Source: Pseudenterobacter timonensis (GTDB lineage Bacteria; Pseudomonadota; Gammaproteobacteria; Enterobacterales; Enterobacteriaceae). From it: a stretch of 64,000 nucleotides of DNA. The stretch covers positions 320,940 to 384,939 of the forward strand of contig NZ_FCOP01000010.1 of NCBI RefSeq assembly GCF_900021175.1, written 5' to 3'. A program made the translations under genes and the position numbers. The notes beneath the pieces are model-generated. The model had not been told where the DNA came from, ran no database searches, and saw nothing but the letters and a program-made list of their open reading frames with translations. Below, one piece after another: positions 30,967 through 40,270 of the stretch; the first letter of the stretch is position 1; the number at the start of each line of letters is the position of its first letter.

Positions 30967-31857
30967 ATGACGATTAAAGTTGGTTTTATTGGCCTGGGCA
31001 TTATGGGCAAACCGATGAGCAAAAACCTGATCAAAGCAGGTTACTCGCTGGTGGTTTCCGACCGTAATCCTGAATCTGTCGGCGAGATCATTGCCGCTGG
31101 CGCTGAAACCGCCTCCACGCCAAAAGCCATTGCCGAACAGTGCGACGTGATCATCACCATGTTGCCTAACTCGCCGCATGTAAAAGAGGTCGCGCTGGGT
31201 GAAAACGGCATTATCGAAGGGGCAAAACCGGGCCTGGTACTGATCGACATGAGCTCCATCGCGCCGCTGGCGAGCCGCGAAATCAGCGACGCGCTGAAGG
31301 CGAAAGGGGTTGAGATGCTGGATGCGCCGGTAAGCGGCGGCGAACCTAAAGCGATCGACGGCACGCTCTCCGTGATGGTTGGCGGCGATAAAGCGGTTTT
31401 CGACAAGTACTACGATCTGATGAAAGCGATGGCGGGCTCGGTGGTTCACACCGGCGACATCGGCGCGGGCAACGTTACCAAGCTGGCAAACCAGGTGATT
31501 GTGGCGCTGAACATCGCGGCCATGTCCGAAGCGCTGACGCTGGCAACCAAAGCGGGCGTGAACCCGGATCTGGTCTATCAGGCGATCCGTGGCGGTCTGG
31601 CAGGCAGCACCGTGCTGGATGCGAAAGCGCCTATGGTAATGGATCGTAACTTCAAGCCGGGCTTCCGTATCGATCTGCACATTAAAGATCTGGCTAACGC
31701 GCTCGATACCTCTCACGGCGTGGGCGCGCAGCTGCCGCTGACCGCCGCGGTGATGGAGATGATGCAGGCGCTACGTGCTGATGGCCTGGGCACCGCCGAC
31801 CACAGCGCGCTGGCGTGCTACTACGAAAAACTGGCGAAAGTGGAAGTTTCTCGCTAA
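30967..31857 (+). CDS. garR: Tartronate semialdehyde reductase
   Basis: This 296-residue enzyme of the beta-hydroxyacid dehydrogenase family reduces tartronate semialdehyde to D-glycerate with NAD(P)H. NAD motif: VGFIGLGIMGKPMSKNL; substrate-binding APVSGGEPKAIDGTLSVMVGG; catalytic Lys in GNVTKLANQ. Start MTIKVGF is two residues longer than in E. coli. It ends 60 bp before garK, with a GC-rich hairpin in the gap. Confidence 0.96.
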   Translation: MTIKVGFIGLGIMGKPMSKNLIKAGYSLVVSDRNPESVGEIIAAGAETASTPKAIAEQCDVIITMLPNSPHVKEVALGENGIIEGAKPGLVLIDMSSIAPLASREISDALKAKGVEMLDAPVSGGEPKAIDGTLSVMVGGDKAVFDKYYDLMKAMAGSVVHTGDIGAGNVTKLANQVIVALNIAAMSEALTLATKAGVNPDLVYQAIRGGLAGSTVLDAKAPMVMDRNFKPGFRIDLHIKDLANALDTSHGVGAQLPLTAAVMEMMQALRADGLGTADHSALACYYEKLAKVEVSR

Positions 31858-31863
31858 CAGACA

Positions 31864-31883
31864 CGGGCGCAGCGATGCGCCCG
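31864..31883. other. Intra-operon hairpin between garR and garK
   Basis: CGGGCGC, loop AGCGAT, GCGCCCG. There is no T-run. It could stabilise the upstream garPLR mRNA or lower garK expression relative to garR. Confidence 0.5.
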
Positions 31884-31917
31884 GAATTTATGCCGCGTGC
31901 AGTAACAGGCTATAACT

Positions 31918-33063
31918 ATGAAAATCGTAATCGCTCCTGACTCGTATAAAGAGAGCCTGTCTGCCGCCGAGGTAGCGCAGGCGATTGAAAAAGGATTTCG
32001 GGAAATTTTTCCTGATGCAGACTATGTTTCTGTTCCGGTGGCCGATGGCGGTGAAGGAACAGTCGAAGCGATGATTGCCGCGACCCGTGGCAAGCGACAG
32101 CTGGCCGAAGTGACCGGCCCGCTGGGAGAGAAGGTCAACGCCTGCTGGGGCATTTCAGGCGATGGCAAGACGGCGTTTATCGAAATGGCGGCGGCCAGCG
32201 GGCTGGCGCTGGTTCCTCCGGCTCTGCGTAACCCTTTGTTGACGACTTCACGCGGCACTGGCGAACTAATTCTTGATGCGCTGGATAAAGGGGCGCGCAA
32301 CATCGTCATCGGCATCGGCGGTAGCGCCACCAACGACGGCGGGGCCGGGATGGTACAGGCGCTGGGCGCGCGGCTGTGCGATGCCAACGGCACCGAGATC
32401 GGCAGCGGCGGCGGCAGTTTAAACAGCCTGAACGCCATCGATATTTCCGGGCTGGACCCTCGTCTTAAAGAGTGTACCATCCGCGTGGCTTGCGACGTCA
32501 CCAATCCCCTGACCGGCGATAATGGCGCCTCCCGCATCTTCGGGCCGCAGAAAGGGGCGACCGAAGCGCTTATCGTCGAGCTGGATCGTAATCTGGCGCA
32601 TTACGCGGAGGTGATTAAAAAATCCCTGCGTATTGATGTCAAAAATGCCCCCGGCTCCGGCGCGGCGGGCGGAATGGGGGCCGCGCTAATGGCTTTTCTC
32701 GGGGCGGAACTGCGCAGCGGCGTGGAAATTGTCACCCAGGCGCTGAATCTGGAAGAGCATATTCATGACTGCACCCTGGTGATTACCGGTGAAGGGCGTA
32801 TCGACAGCCAGAGCATTCATGGCAAGGTCCCGGTTGGCGTGGCGAACGTGGCGAAAAAATACCACAAGCCGGTGATCGGCGTGGCGGGTAGCCTGGCGCG
32901 CGACGTCGGCGTGGTGCACCAGCACGGGATTGACGCGGTGTTCAGCGTACTGACCACCATCACCACGCTGGAAGAGGCGTTTCGCGGCGCGTTCGACAAT
33001 ATTTATCGCGCCTCGCGCAACATCGCCGCGGCGCTGCAGATGGGGATGCGCATCCAGGGATGA
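31918..33063 (+). CDS. garK: Glycerate 2-kinase GarK
   Basis: This 381-residue kinase phosphorylates D-glycerate to 2-phosphoglycerate, feeding lower glycolysis. It starts MKIVIAPDSYKESLSAAEVAQAI, the hallmark of class I glycerate kinases, with GIGGSATNDGGAGM and ITGEGRIDSQSIHGKVP further on. It is the last garPLRK gene. The rnpB promoter overlaps its stop codon, as in E. coli. Confidence 0.96.
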   Translation: MKIVIAPDSYKESLSAAEVAQAIEKGFREIFPDADYVSVPVADGGEGTVEAMIAATRGKRQLAEVTGPLGEKVNACWGISGDGKTAFIEMAAASGLALVPPALRNPLLTTSRGTGELILDALDKGARNIVIGIGGSATNDGGAGMVQALGARLCDANGTEIGSGGGSLNSLNAIDISGLDPRLKECTIRVACDVTNPLTGDNGASRIFGPQKGATEALIVELDRNLAHYAEVIKKSLRIDVKNAPGSGAAGGMGAALMAFLGAELRSGVEIVTQALNLEEHIHDCTLVITGEGRIDSQSIHGKVPVGVANVAKKYHKPVIGVAGSLARDVGVVHQHGIDAVFSVLTTITTLEEAFRGAFDNIYRASRNIAAALQMGMRIQG

Positions 33064-33088
33064 CATTGGTGCGTAAACCCTCTATACT
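33060..33088 (+). promoter_or_regulatory. rnpB promoter
   Basis: ATGACA (33060-33065) and TATACT (33083-33088) are 17 bp apart, and RNase P RNA begins 8 bases later. The -35 box overlaps the garK stop codon. Confidence 0.8.
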
Positions 33089-33095
33089 GCGCGCC

Positions 33096-33472
<377 letters not shown>

Positions 33473-33480
33473 TTTTTCTA

Positions 33481-33504
33481 AACCCCGCCTCTGGCGGGGT
33501 TTTT
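33481..33504 (+). terminator. rnpB terminator
   Basis: AACCCCGCC, loop TCT, GGCGGGGTT followed by TTTT, directly after the RNA. Confidence 0.92.
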
Positions 33505-33782
33505 GCTTTGTAGCCTCTGCCCCTTTCGGCACGGTTTTTCTCCTGAAATTGTGTTTTTTGACCGCCGTCACTTTTAGAAAACCCTTCTCATAAAAAGGTC
33601 TCTTCCTGGATTTATTTCTCTCTCGTCAGAATACCCTTACTTATTTTGTGAGTTTTTTCTCCTTCCTTATCGGTATGATGTTTTTTACAACAATAACAAT
33701 CACCTGCGCAGGGAATGCTCATTATCGCTGGTGAGCGGAAAAGCAAAAACTGTGGTTATCCTACAAAATAAGCGAGTAATAC
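33505..33782. promoter_or_regulatory. Gap before dlsT (control region)
   Basis: This 278-bp AT-rich gap holds no gene. It must contain the dlsT-cyuA promoter; an inverted motif GCTCATT/TGGTGAGC occurs at 33716-33736. In E. coli these genes are cysteine-responsive through CyuR (DecR), but I could not identify its site. In E. coli the tdc operon and yhaBC lie in this interval; they are absent here. Confidence 0.4.
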
Positions 33783-35111
33783 ATGGAAACGTTATCTGAC
33801 AATGATGTTGTGACCGCTTCTGCAGCGGCAAGGCGTGCGGGGATGAGTGAAAGCGAGTGGCGGGAGGCGATCAAATTTGATAGCACCGACACCGGCTGGG
33901 TGATCATGAGTATCGGGATGGCTATCGGCGCGGGGATCGTTTTTCTCCCGGTCCAGGTAGGGCTGATGGGGATGTGGGTGTTTTTACTCTCCTCGGTGAT
34001 TGGCTATCCGGCAATGTATCTTTTTCAGCGTCTGTTTATTAACACCCTGGCGGAGTCGCCGGAATGCAAAGATTACCCCAGCGTCATCAGCGGTTATCTG
34101 GGCAAAAACTGGGGCATTCTGTTGGGCGCGCTCTATTTTGTGATGCTGGTGATCTGGATGTTTGTCTACTCCACCGCCATCACCAACGACAGCGCCTCAT
34201 ACCTGCATACTTTTGGCTTCACCGAGGGACTGCTTTCGGATAATCCTTTTTACGGGTTATTGCTGATCTGCATTCTGGTGGCGATCTCGTCGCGTGGCGA
34301 AAAGCTGCTGTTTAAAGTCTCCAGCCTGATGGTGCTGACCAAGCTTTTTGTGGTGGCGGCGCTGGGTCTGTCGATGATTGGGCTGTGGCATCTGAGCAAC
34401 GTGGGCATGCTGCCGCCGGTTGGCCTGCTGATTAAGAACGCCATTATCACGCTGCCATTCACGCTGACCTCGATTCTCTTTATCCAGACGCTCAGTCCGA
34501 TGGTGATCTCCTACCGCTCGCGGGAAAAGTCTGTAGAGGTGGCGCGTCATAAGGCGCTGCGGGCGATGAACATTGCCTTTGGCATTCTGTTTGTCACCGT
34601 CTTTTTCTACGCGGTTTCCTTCACGCTGGCGATGGGCCATGACGAGGCGGTAAAAGCGTACGAACAAAACATCTCCGCGCTGGCGATTGCGGCGCAGTTT
34701 ATCAGCGGCGACGGCGCAGGCTGGGTGAAGATCGTCAGCGTTATTCTGAATATCTTTGCCGTGATGACCGCCTTCTTCGGCGTCTACCTCGGTTTTCGCG
34801 AGGCGACGCAGGGTATCGTCATGAACCTGCTGCGCCGCCGTTTTGCGGCTGAAAAGATCAATGAACGTCTGGTGCAGCGCGGCATCATGCTGTTCGCCAT
34901 TCTGCTGGCCTGGAGCGCTATCGTGCTGAATGCGCCGGTGCTGAGCTTTACCTCTATCTGTAGCCCTATCTTCGGCATGGTGGGTTGTTTAATTCCCGCA
35001 TGGCTGGTCTGCAAGGTTCCGGCGCTGCACAAATACAAAGGCGTATCCCTGGTGATCATCATCATCACCGGCCTGCTGCTGTGCGTTTCTCCTTTCCTGG
35101 CATTTTCGTGA
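33783..35111 (+). CDS. dlsT: Serine/cysteine transporter DlsT (CyuP, YhaO)
   Basis: This 442-residue inner-membrane permease of the hydroxy/aromatic amino acid family has about 11 hydrophobic segments, with core motif GWVIMSIGMAIGAGIVFLPV near residue 40. In E. coli the protein (also CyuP/YhaO) takes up D-serine/L-serine or cysteine and is co-expressed with the cysteine desulfidase CyuA. The gene pair is kept here, 21 bp apart. An N-terminal hydrophilic extension of about 35 residues is normal for this protein. Confidence 0.93.
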   Translation: METLSDNDVVTASAAARRAGMSESEWREAIKFDSTDTGWVIMSIGMAIGAGIVFLPVQVGLMGMWVFLLSSVIGYPAMYLFQRLFINTLAESPECKDYPSVISGYLGKNWGILLGALYFVMLVIWMFVYSTAITNDSASYLHTFGFTEGLLSDNPFYGLLLICILVAISSRGEKLLFKVSSLMVLTKLFVVAALGLSMIGLWHLSNVGMLPPVGLLIKNAIITLPFTLTSILFIQTLSPMVISYRSREKSVEVARHKALRAMNIAFGILFVTVFFYAVSFTLAMGHDEAVKAYEQNISALAIAAQFISGDGAGWVKIVSVILNIFAVMTAFFGVYLGFREATQGIVMNLLRRRFAAEKINERLVQRGIMLFAILLAWSAIVLNAPVLSFTSICSPIFGMVGCLIPAWLVCKVPALHKYKGVSLVIIIITGLLLCVSPFLAFS

Positions 35112-35132
35112 GATATCAATAAGGACGTAGCG

Positions 35133-36437
35133 ATGTCTGAACAACTTACTCCATTATGGAAACACTTTATCCAGGCGGTCGAGGAAGAGGTGAAGCCTGC
35201 GCTGGGATGTACGGAGCCGGTTTCGCTGGCGCTGGCCTGCGCGATAGCTGCAGAACAGCTGCCGGGAGAGGTGACGCGCATTGAGGCCTGGGTGTCGCCC
35301 AACCTGATGAAAAACGGGCTGGGCGTAACCGTGCCTGGCACCGGTATGGTGGGGCTGCCGATTGCGGCGGCGCTGGGGGCCATCGGCGGCAACCCGCATG
35401 GGGGGCTGGAGGTGCTTAAAGGCGTCCCGGCTGATGCAATCGCCCGCGCCAAAGCGATGCTGGCAGAGGGCAAGGTGCAGGTGGGTCTGCAGGAGCCGTG
35501 CGACGAGATCCTCTACTCCCGCGCCTGCGTGTATGCGGGCGAGGCGTCGGCGAGCGTTACGATCGCGGGCGGGCATACCCGGGTGGTACAAATCATGCGC
35601 CAGGGAGAGTGCTGTTTTGAGCTTAACGAGCAGCCGCAGGGGGAGGAGGTCGATCCGCTGGCGGTGATGTCCCACACGTCGCTCGCGCAGATCTTCGACT
35701 TTGCGGAGCAGGTACCGTTTTCCGCGATTCGCTTTATCCTGGAGGCGGCACGTCTGAACGACGCACTCTCCCGGGAAGGGCTGAAAGGTAACTGGGGGCT
35801 ACATATCGGCGCCACGCTGGTAAGACAGCGCGAGCGCGGATTTATCGCCAGCGATCTGGGTTCGGAGATTCTGGTACGCACCAGCGCCGCCTCGGATGCG
35901 CGCATGGGTGGCGCGACGCTGCCTGCGATGAGCAATTCCGGCTCGGGCAACCAGGGGATCGCCGCCACGCTGCCTGTGCTGGTGGTGGCGGAGCATCTGC
36001 AGGCCGGGGAGGAGAAGCTGGCGCGGGCGCTCATGCTATCGCATCTCACCGCTATCTATATTCACTATCAGCTTCCCCGCCTGTCGGCGCTCTGCGCGGC
36101 CACAACGGCGGCGATGGGAGCGGCGGCGGGTATGGCGTGGCTGCTGGATGGTCGCTATGAGACGATCGCGATGGCGATAAGCAGCATGATCGGCGACGTC
36201 AGCGGAATGATCTGCGACGGAGCGGCAAATAGCTGCGCGATGAAGGTCTCTACCAGCGTGGGTAGCGCCTGGAAAGCGGTGATGATGGCGCTGGATAATA
36301 GCGCCGTGACCGGCAACGAAGGGATCGTGGCGAACGATGTCGAGCAGTCTATTGCAAACCTGTGCGCGCTGGCATGCGGGTCGATGCAGGCGACGGATCG
36401 GCAGATTATCGAGATTATGGCGAGTAAGGCGCGCTGA
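35133..36437 (+). CDS. cyuA: L-cysteine desulfidase CyuA (YhaM)
   Basis: This 434-residue UPF0597-family enzyme degrades L-cysteine to pyruvate, H2S and ammonia and carries an oxygen-sensitive Fe-S cluster. Conserved features: [18 protein letters not shown] (first cysteine), [36 protein letters not shown] and the late cysteine-rich [18 protein letters not shown]. Together with dlsT it allows anaerobic use of cysteine. The stop codon is followed within 5 bases by a palindromic repeat that has been split by an IS element. Confidence 0.94.
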   Translation: MSEQLTPLWKHFIQAVEEEVKPALGCTEPVSLALACAIAAEQLPGEVTRIEAWVSPNLMKNGLGVTVPGTGMVGLPIAAALGAIGGNPHGGLEVLKGVPADAIARAKAMLAEGKVQVGLQEPCDEILYSRACVYAGEASASVTIAGGHTRVVQIMRQGECCFELNEQPQGEEVDPLAVMSHTSLAQIFDFAEQVPFSAIRFILEAARLNDALSREGLKGNWGLHIGATLVRQRERGFIASDLGSEILVRTSAASDARMGGATLPAMSNSGSGNQGIAATLPVLVVAEHLQAGEEKLARALMLSHLTAIYIHYQLPRLSALCAATTAAMGAAAGMAWLLDGRYETIAMAISSMIGDVSGMICDGAANSCAMKVSTSVGSAWKAVMMALDNSAVTGNEGIVANDVEQSIANLCALACGSMQATDRQIIEIMASKAR

Positions 36438-36465
36438 CGTTCCCCTCACCCTAACCCTCTCCCCT

Positions 36466-37750
36466 TGTACAGTCCGGGGACATGGTAGACAGATGTTCGG
36501 GGACATGGTGAACACTTTTTAACATCCCTTACCCATGGTGATCGACTTTTTCTTCAGGTCGATCACCCCCACTTTCGTGCTGTACCACCAGACTTCATAA
36601 CAGCCGTCCTCCTGCGTTTCCTTCAGCCCCACACGCTCTCCCCTGAAGGCCTTGCCTGCGTTCAGACTGAGACCCTTTATGCTCAGCTTCCCGCTGATAT
36701 CCACCTTCCTCACCATCACCCCTTCGTCATATTCCGGCGGCATGACGGTGGCGCTGTACTGACGGGCGGACGGCTGATAGCGCGAGGCCGGCACCGCCAT
36801 ACCCAGCGCCTCGTGCGGACGCTCAAGGTTATAGACAGCCCGCCACTGGTCGAACGCCCGCTGCAGCCCGCTGCTGTCGGCGAACCATCTTCCCTGCAGG
36901 AGTTCCGCCTTCAGGCTGCGGTGAAAACGCTCCAGCTTGCCCTGGGTCTGTGGATGATAAGGCCGGGAGTGACCGACACGGATACCCAGACGCATCAGCC
37001 ACAGCTCCGGCCCCGTCCAGCTGCCGGTGGTGTCGCCCCACGGCGCGCCGTTGTCCATGGTCATCCGGTCCGGCAGACCGTAGTGTTCAAAGACCCTGAC
37101 GAGCTGCCGCTGTACGGTCTCACGCCGTTCATCCCCGCAGTGCGCCAGACACAGGGAGAACCGGGAGTGGTCGTCCAGCAGGGTGAGCGGATGGCAGCGG
37201 CCGCCGCCAAAGGGAAAATGGCCCTTGAAATCCATCTGCCAGAGCCGGTTCGGGGCGGAGTGTTCGAAGCGGCCGGTAGCCGGTATGCCGGGAGGCATAC
37301 CGGGCAGCAGGCCGTGACGGGCCATCAGGCTGTGAACGGTGCTGAAGGCGGGCATGGGATGCCCGCGGTCCTCCAGCCAGCGCTTAATCTTGCGCGCGCC
37401 CCAGCGTTCATGGCGGGCATGGGCCATACGCAGCAGGTCAGTGATGCCGTCCGGTGAACGGTTCGGGGAGTGATGCGGCGTGCGCGGCCGGTCCTGAAGC
37501 CCGGCTGCGCCGTCTTCAGCCCAGCGGCGAAGCCACTTGTAGCCGGTGGCCGGTGAAATGCCGTAGTGGCGGCAGAGTGAACGGATGTTCGCCCCGTCCT
37601 GCGAGGCGAACAAAACAAACTCAGTACGTAATGACATGGTATCTCTCGCATCCCAGGGCATAAGCGGCTCCATAAACGGGTTCTTATGCCTCAGTTGTAA
37701 GTGTCTACCATGTCTCCGAACAAGTGTTCACTATGTCCCCGGACTGTACA
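36466..37750 (-). mobile_element. IS481-like insertion sequence, 1285 bp
   Basis: Both ends begin TGTACAGTCCGGGGACAT and form about 50-bp terminal inverted repeats with about 8 mismatches. CCCCT is duplicated on both sides (36461-36465 and 37751-37755). Removing the IS and one copy rebuilds a perfect CCCTCTCCCCTTAGGGGAGAGGG palindrome, so the ends are exact. Inside each end GGACATGGT-type motifs are repeated, as usual for this family. It carries one transposase gene and no passenger. The element appears complete and recent. Confidence 0.93.
36519..37661 (-). CDS. IS481-family transposase
   Basis: This 380-residue DDE transposase starts at MPWDARDTMSLRTEFVLF (GGAG 6 bases upstream); a start four codons earlier is also open. 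N-terminal helix-turn-helix: IRSLCRHYGISPATGYKWLRRW. The rve-type catalytic core has Asp in LWQMDFKGHFP, Asp in MTMDNGAPWG and Glu in HPQTQGKLERFHRSLKAELL, all present. The C-terminal part (LSIKGLSLNAGKAFRGERVGL) is the family's beta-rich end. No frameshift or stop is seen, so it is probably functional. Confidence 0.94.
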   Translation of the reverse strand: MPWDARDTMSLRTEFVLFASQDGANIRSLCRHYGISPATGYKWLRRWAEDGAAGLQDRPRTPHHSPNRSPDGITDLLRMAHARHERWGARKIKRWLEDRGHPMPAFSTVHSLMARHGLLPGMPPGIPATGRFEHSAPNRLWQMDFKGHFPFGGGRCHPLTLLDDHSRFSLCLAHCGDERRETVQRQLVRVFEHYGLPDRMTMDNGAPWGDTTGSWTGPELWLMRLGIRVGHSRPYHPQTQGKLERFHRSLKAELLQGRWFADSSGLQRAFDQWRAVYNLERPHEALGMAVPASRYQPSARQYSATVMPPEYDEGVMVRKVDISGKLSIKGLSLNAGKAFRGERVGLKETQEDGCYEVWWYSTKVGVIDLKKKSITMGKGC

Positions 37751-38065
37751 CCCCTTAGGGGAGAGGGAACTGTTAGTTGCTCGCTGCCGGGCCAGGCTGA
37801 AGTCCTTCTTTTCTCCCTCTCCCCGTAGGGGAGAGGGAATGGTTCGTTGCTCGCTGCCGGGCCGTGCTGAAGTCCTTCTTTTCCCCCTCACCCCGTAGGG
37901 GAGAAGGAACGGTTAGCTGCTCGCTGCCGGCCCGGGCTGAAGTCCTTCTTTTCCCCTTACCCCGTAGGGGAGAGGGAACGGTTAGTAGCTCGCTGCCTGA
38001 CCGGGCTGAAGTTCTTCTTTCTCCCTCTCCCCTCTGGGGAGAGGGCCGGGGTGAGGGGGAACTCA

Positions 38066-38764
38066 CTACACAGGTAAATCAATCAGCAACGCCCGCAGAG
38101 GGGACTCCGCCACCAGCGTAAGATGCGCTTCGTCGCGAATAAACGCCCCGTCGCCGCAGGTCAGCGCCTCTTTCTCTTCTTTTTCGGTCTGCGCATGAAC
38201 CGAGCCGTGAATCGATTGCAGGTAGGCGCTCGGGCCATGCAGCCGGAAGCTCGCTTTTTCTCCTTTCTGCAGCTCGATGTGATAAATCCATACCTGCTGG
38301 CGCAGCTGCAGGCTCGCCTGCGCGCCGTCCGGCGTGGCAATAAGCTGTTGGTTACCGTTAAGCTTCAGCATCTGCACCGCCGGATTCTCCCGCTGGGGAC
38401 AGGCATCCAGCCAGAGCTGCATACGGGTTAACGTCTTGTCTTTGCTGATATTATGCTCGCTATAGCTAATACCCGGCTGGGTGGAGATTAACAGCGCGTC
38501 TCCCGCCTTTGCCTGAACATGGTTGCCCTCGCTGTCGCGGTACTCCGCTTCCCCTTCCAGAATCAGGTTAAGGATATCCACCTTCGGATAGGTGCGCGGC
38601 TGGAACGAGGCGCCGGGAGCCAGCACTTCCTGGTTAAGCACGCGCAGGGAGGCATAGCCCAGCAGTTTAGGGTCAAAGTAGTGTCCAAAGGAGAAGGTGT
38701 AGCGCGCCTGCAGCCATCCAAAATCGGCCTGCCCGCACTGTTTCGCTGTTCTTGTCGTAATCAT
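38066..38764 (-). CDS. yhaK: Pirin-related bicupin YhaK
   Basis: This 232-residue protein of the pirin-like bicupin family is thought to act as a redox- or quercetinase-like protein; the true role is unknown. The N-terminal cupin carries FGHYFDPKLLGYASLRVLN and YPKVDILNLILEGEAEYRDS. It is divergent from yhaJ, its likely regulator in E. coli. The E. coli small gene yhaL, normally between yhaK and cyuA, is missing; the repeat array and IS occupy that place. Confidence 0.92.
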   Translation of the reverse strand: MITTRTAKQCGQADFGWLQARYTFSFGHYFDPKLLGYASLRVLNQEVLAPGASFQPRTYPKVDILNLILEGEAEYRDSEGNHVQAKAGDALLISTQPGISYSEHNISKDKTLTRMQLWLDACPQRENPAVQMLKLNGNQQLIATPDGAQASLQLRQQVWIYHIELQKGEKASFRLHGPSAYLQSIHGSVHAQTEKEEKEALTCGDGAFIRDEAHLTLVAESPLRALLIDLPV

Positions 38765-38869
38765 AAAACTTGACCTCTTTTTACACTAAAACAATGGTAA
38801 GGGTATGGACGCTGCATTGTTAGCCAGATATTCTGCCCGGTATGTTCAAATTTCCTGAATGAGCACGCT

Positions 38870-39769
38870 ATGGCTAAAGAGAGAGCATTGACGCTGGAGG
38901 CGCTTCGCGTCATGGACGCCATCGATCGGCGCGGCAGTTTTGCCGCCGCGGCGGATGAACTGGGGCGCGTGCCGTCTGCCCTGAGCTACACCATGCAGAA
39001 GCTGGAAGAGGAGCTGGACGTGGTGCTGTTCGACCGTTCCGGTCATCGAACGAAATTCACCAACGTCGGACGTATGCTGCTGGAGCGTGGCCGCGTGCTG
39101 CTGGAGGCCGCCGATAAGCTCACCACCGACGCCGAAGCGCTGGCGCGCGGCTGGGAGACGCACCTGACGCTGGTGGCCGAGGCGCTGGTGCCGTCAGAGG
39201 CGCTCTTCCCGCTGGTCCCCCGACTGGCGGAGAAGGCCAACACCCAGCTGTCGATTATCACCGAGGTGCTCGCCGGCGCCTGGGAGCGGCTGGAAACGGG
39301 CAGGGCCGATATCGTTATCGCTCCGGACATGCACTTTCGCTCTTCGTCGGAAATTAACTCCCGCAAGCTCTACAGCATAATGAATGTGTACGTGGCTGCG
39401 CCGGATCATCCGATTCATCAGGAGCCGGAGCCGCTCTCCGAAGTGACCCGCGTGAAATATCGCGGCGTGGCGGTGGCGGATACCGCCCGGGAACGCCCGG
39501 TGTTAACGGTACAGCTGCTGGATAAGCAGCCCCGCCTCACCGTCACCTCGCTTGAAGATAAGCGGCAGGCGCTGATGGCCGGGCTGGGGGTTGCGACCAT
39601 GCCTTATCCCTTCGTGGAAAAAGATATCGCCGAAGGGCGGCTGCGCGTGGTGAGTCCGGAATATACCAGTGAAGTGGATATTATTATGGCCTGGCGCCGC
39701 GACAGCATGGGTGAAGCTAAGTCCTGGTGCCTGCGTGAGATCCCGAAACTTTTTGCCCAGCGCCAGTAA
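38870..39769 (+). CDS. yhaJ: LysR-family regulator YhaJ
   Basis: This 299-residue LysR regulator has its winged helix at the N-terminus (ALRVMDAIDRRGSFAAAADEL, then SALSYTMQKLEEELDVVLFDR) and an effector domain from about 90. In E. coli YhaJ activates yqjF in response to aromatic breakdown products such as trihydroxybenzene, and also controls yhaK. Both likely targets are present in this window (yhaK adjacent, yqjF at 41.3-41.7 kb). Full length and intact. Confidence 0.94.
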   Translation: MAKERALTLEALRVMDAIDRRGSFAAAADELGRVPSALSYTMQKLEEELDVVLFDRSGHRTKFTNVGRMLLERGRVLLEAADKLTTDAEALARGWETHLTLVAEALVPSEALFPLVPRLAEKANTQLSIITEVLAGAWERLETGRADIVIAPDMHFRSSSEINSRKLYSIMNVYVAAPDHPIHQEPEPLSEVTRVKYRGVAVADTARERPVLTVQLLDKQPRLTVTSLEDKRQALMAGLGVATMPYPFVEKDIAEGRLRVVSPEYTSEVDIIMAWRRDSMGEAKSWCLREIPKLFAQRQ

Positions 39770-39772
39770 GTT

Positions 39773-39793
39773 ACCCGGCGCTTAGCGCCGGGT
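39773..39793. terminator. Bidirectional hairpin between yhaJ and yhaH
   Basis: ACCCGGCGC, loop TTA, GCGCCGGGT between two convergent genes, 4 bases after the yhaJ stop. No long T-run, but the stem is perfect. Confidence 0.65.
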
Positions 39794-39798
39794 CACGA

Positions 39799-40164
39799 TC
39801 AGTTTTCGCGCTTTGGATCGGGGCCAAAGCGGTTTTCGCCTTCATTACCTTTCTGGCAGTAAAACGCCAGCAGAATCAGCCAGCCGATAACCGGAATCAA
39901 CGTCAGCAGCAGCCACCATGCTGAACGATCGGTATCGTGCAGCCGACGGAACTGCACCGCCCACGTGGGCAGTAACACCAGCAGACCATAAATTGTGGTT
40001 AAGACCCCTTCGCCGCCCGTGCGCTCCCAGCCCAGCAGCTTATCGAGCACCGCCAGTACAAAGGTGAGAATGATGTTTACCAGAAAGAACATCCAATACT
40101 CTTTGCGGCGGGCGCGACCGCGAAAGCCAACATAATTGCGTAGTGCTTTAAAATACCAGTCCAT
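39799..40164 (-). CDS. yhaH: DUF805 membrane protein YhaH
   Basis: This 121-residue inner-membrane protein of the DUF805 family has about four hydrophobic segments. It starts MDWYFKALRNYVGFRGRARRKEYW and carries the family motif RRLHDTDRSAWWLLL and ENRFGPDP near the C-terminus. Sequence matches E. coli YhaH better than its paralogue YhaI; the second DUF805 gene next to it in E. coli is absent here. Function unknown. Confidence 0.88.
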   Translation of the reverse strand: MDWYFKALRNYVGFRGRARRKEYWMFFLVNIILTFVLAVLDKLLGWERTGGEGVLTTIYGLLVLLPTWAVQFRRLHDTDRSAWWLLLTLIPVIGWLILLAFYCQKGNEGENRFGPDPKREN

Positions 40165-40237
40165 TTGCCTTGCCTCGATAACAGGTCAATCACTTGTTTT
40201 TTAAGGGATCGAGGTAAGAATAGCTTTATCTGATGAA

Positions 40238-40264
40238 TTAAAAAAGGGCATCTATTGATGCCCT
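40238..40264 (-). terminator. yqjG terminator
   Basis: On the minus strand AGGGCATC, loop AATA, GATGCCCT is followed by TTTTTT. It overlaps the region just after the yqjG stop. Confidence 0.88.
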
Positions 40265-40270
40265 GAATAT

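Larger units (their letters stand above)
36442..38059. repeat. GC-rich palindrome family: about 70-bp tandem array, split by an IS element
   Basis: The left arm CCCCTCACCCTAACCCTCTC (36442-36461) and half of the first core are cut off from the rest by the IS at 36466-37750. To the right, four units of 70, 70, 70 and 69 bp follow (37751-38029), then a last core and arm (GGGTGAGGGG, ending 38059). Each unit has a core GGGGAGAGGG-type palindrome, then GCTCGCTGCC and GCTGAAGTCCTTCTTTT. The array lies between convergent cyuA and yhaK. Confidence 0.85.

Noticed and set aside
37773..38121. Open frames in the 70-bp array
   Set aside because: Low-complexity translations of repeat DNA, no ribosome sites.
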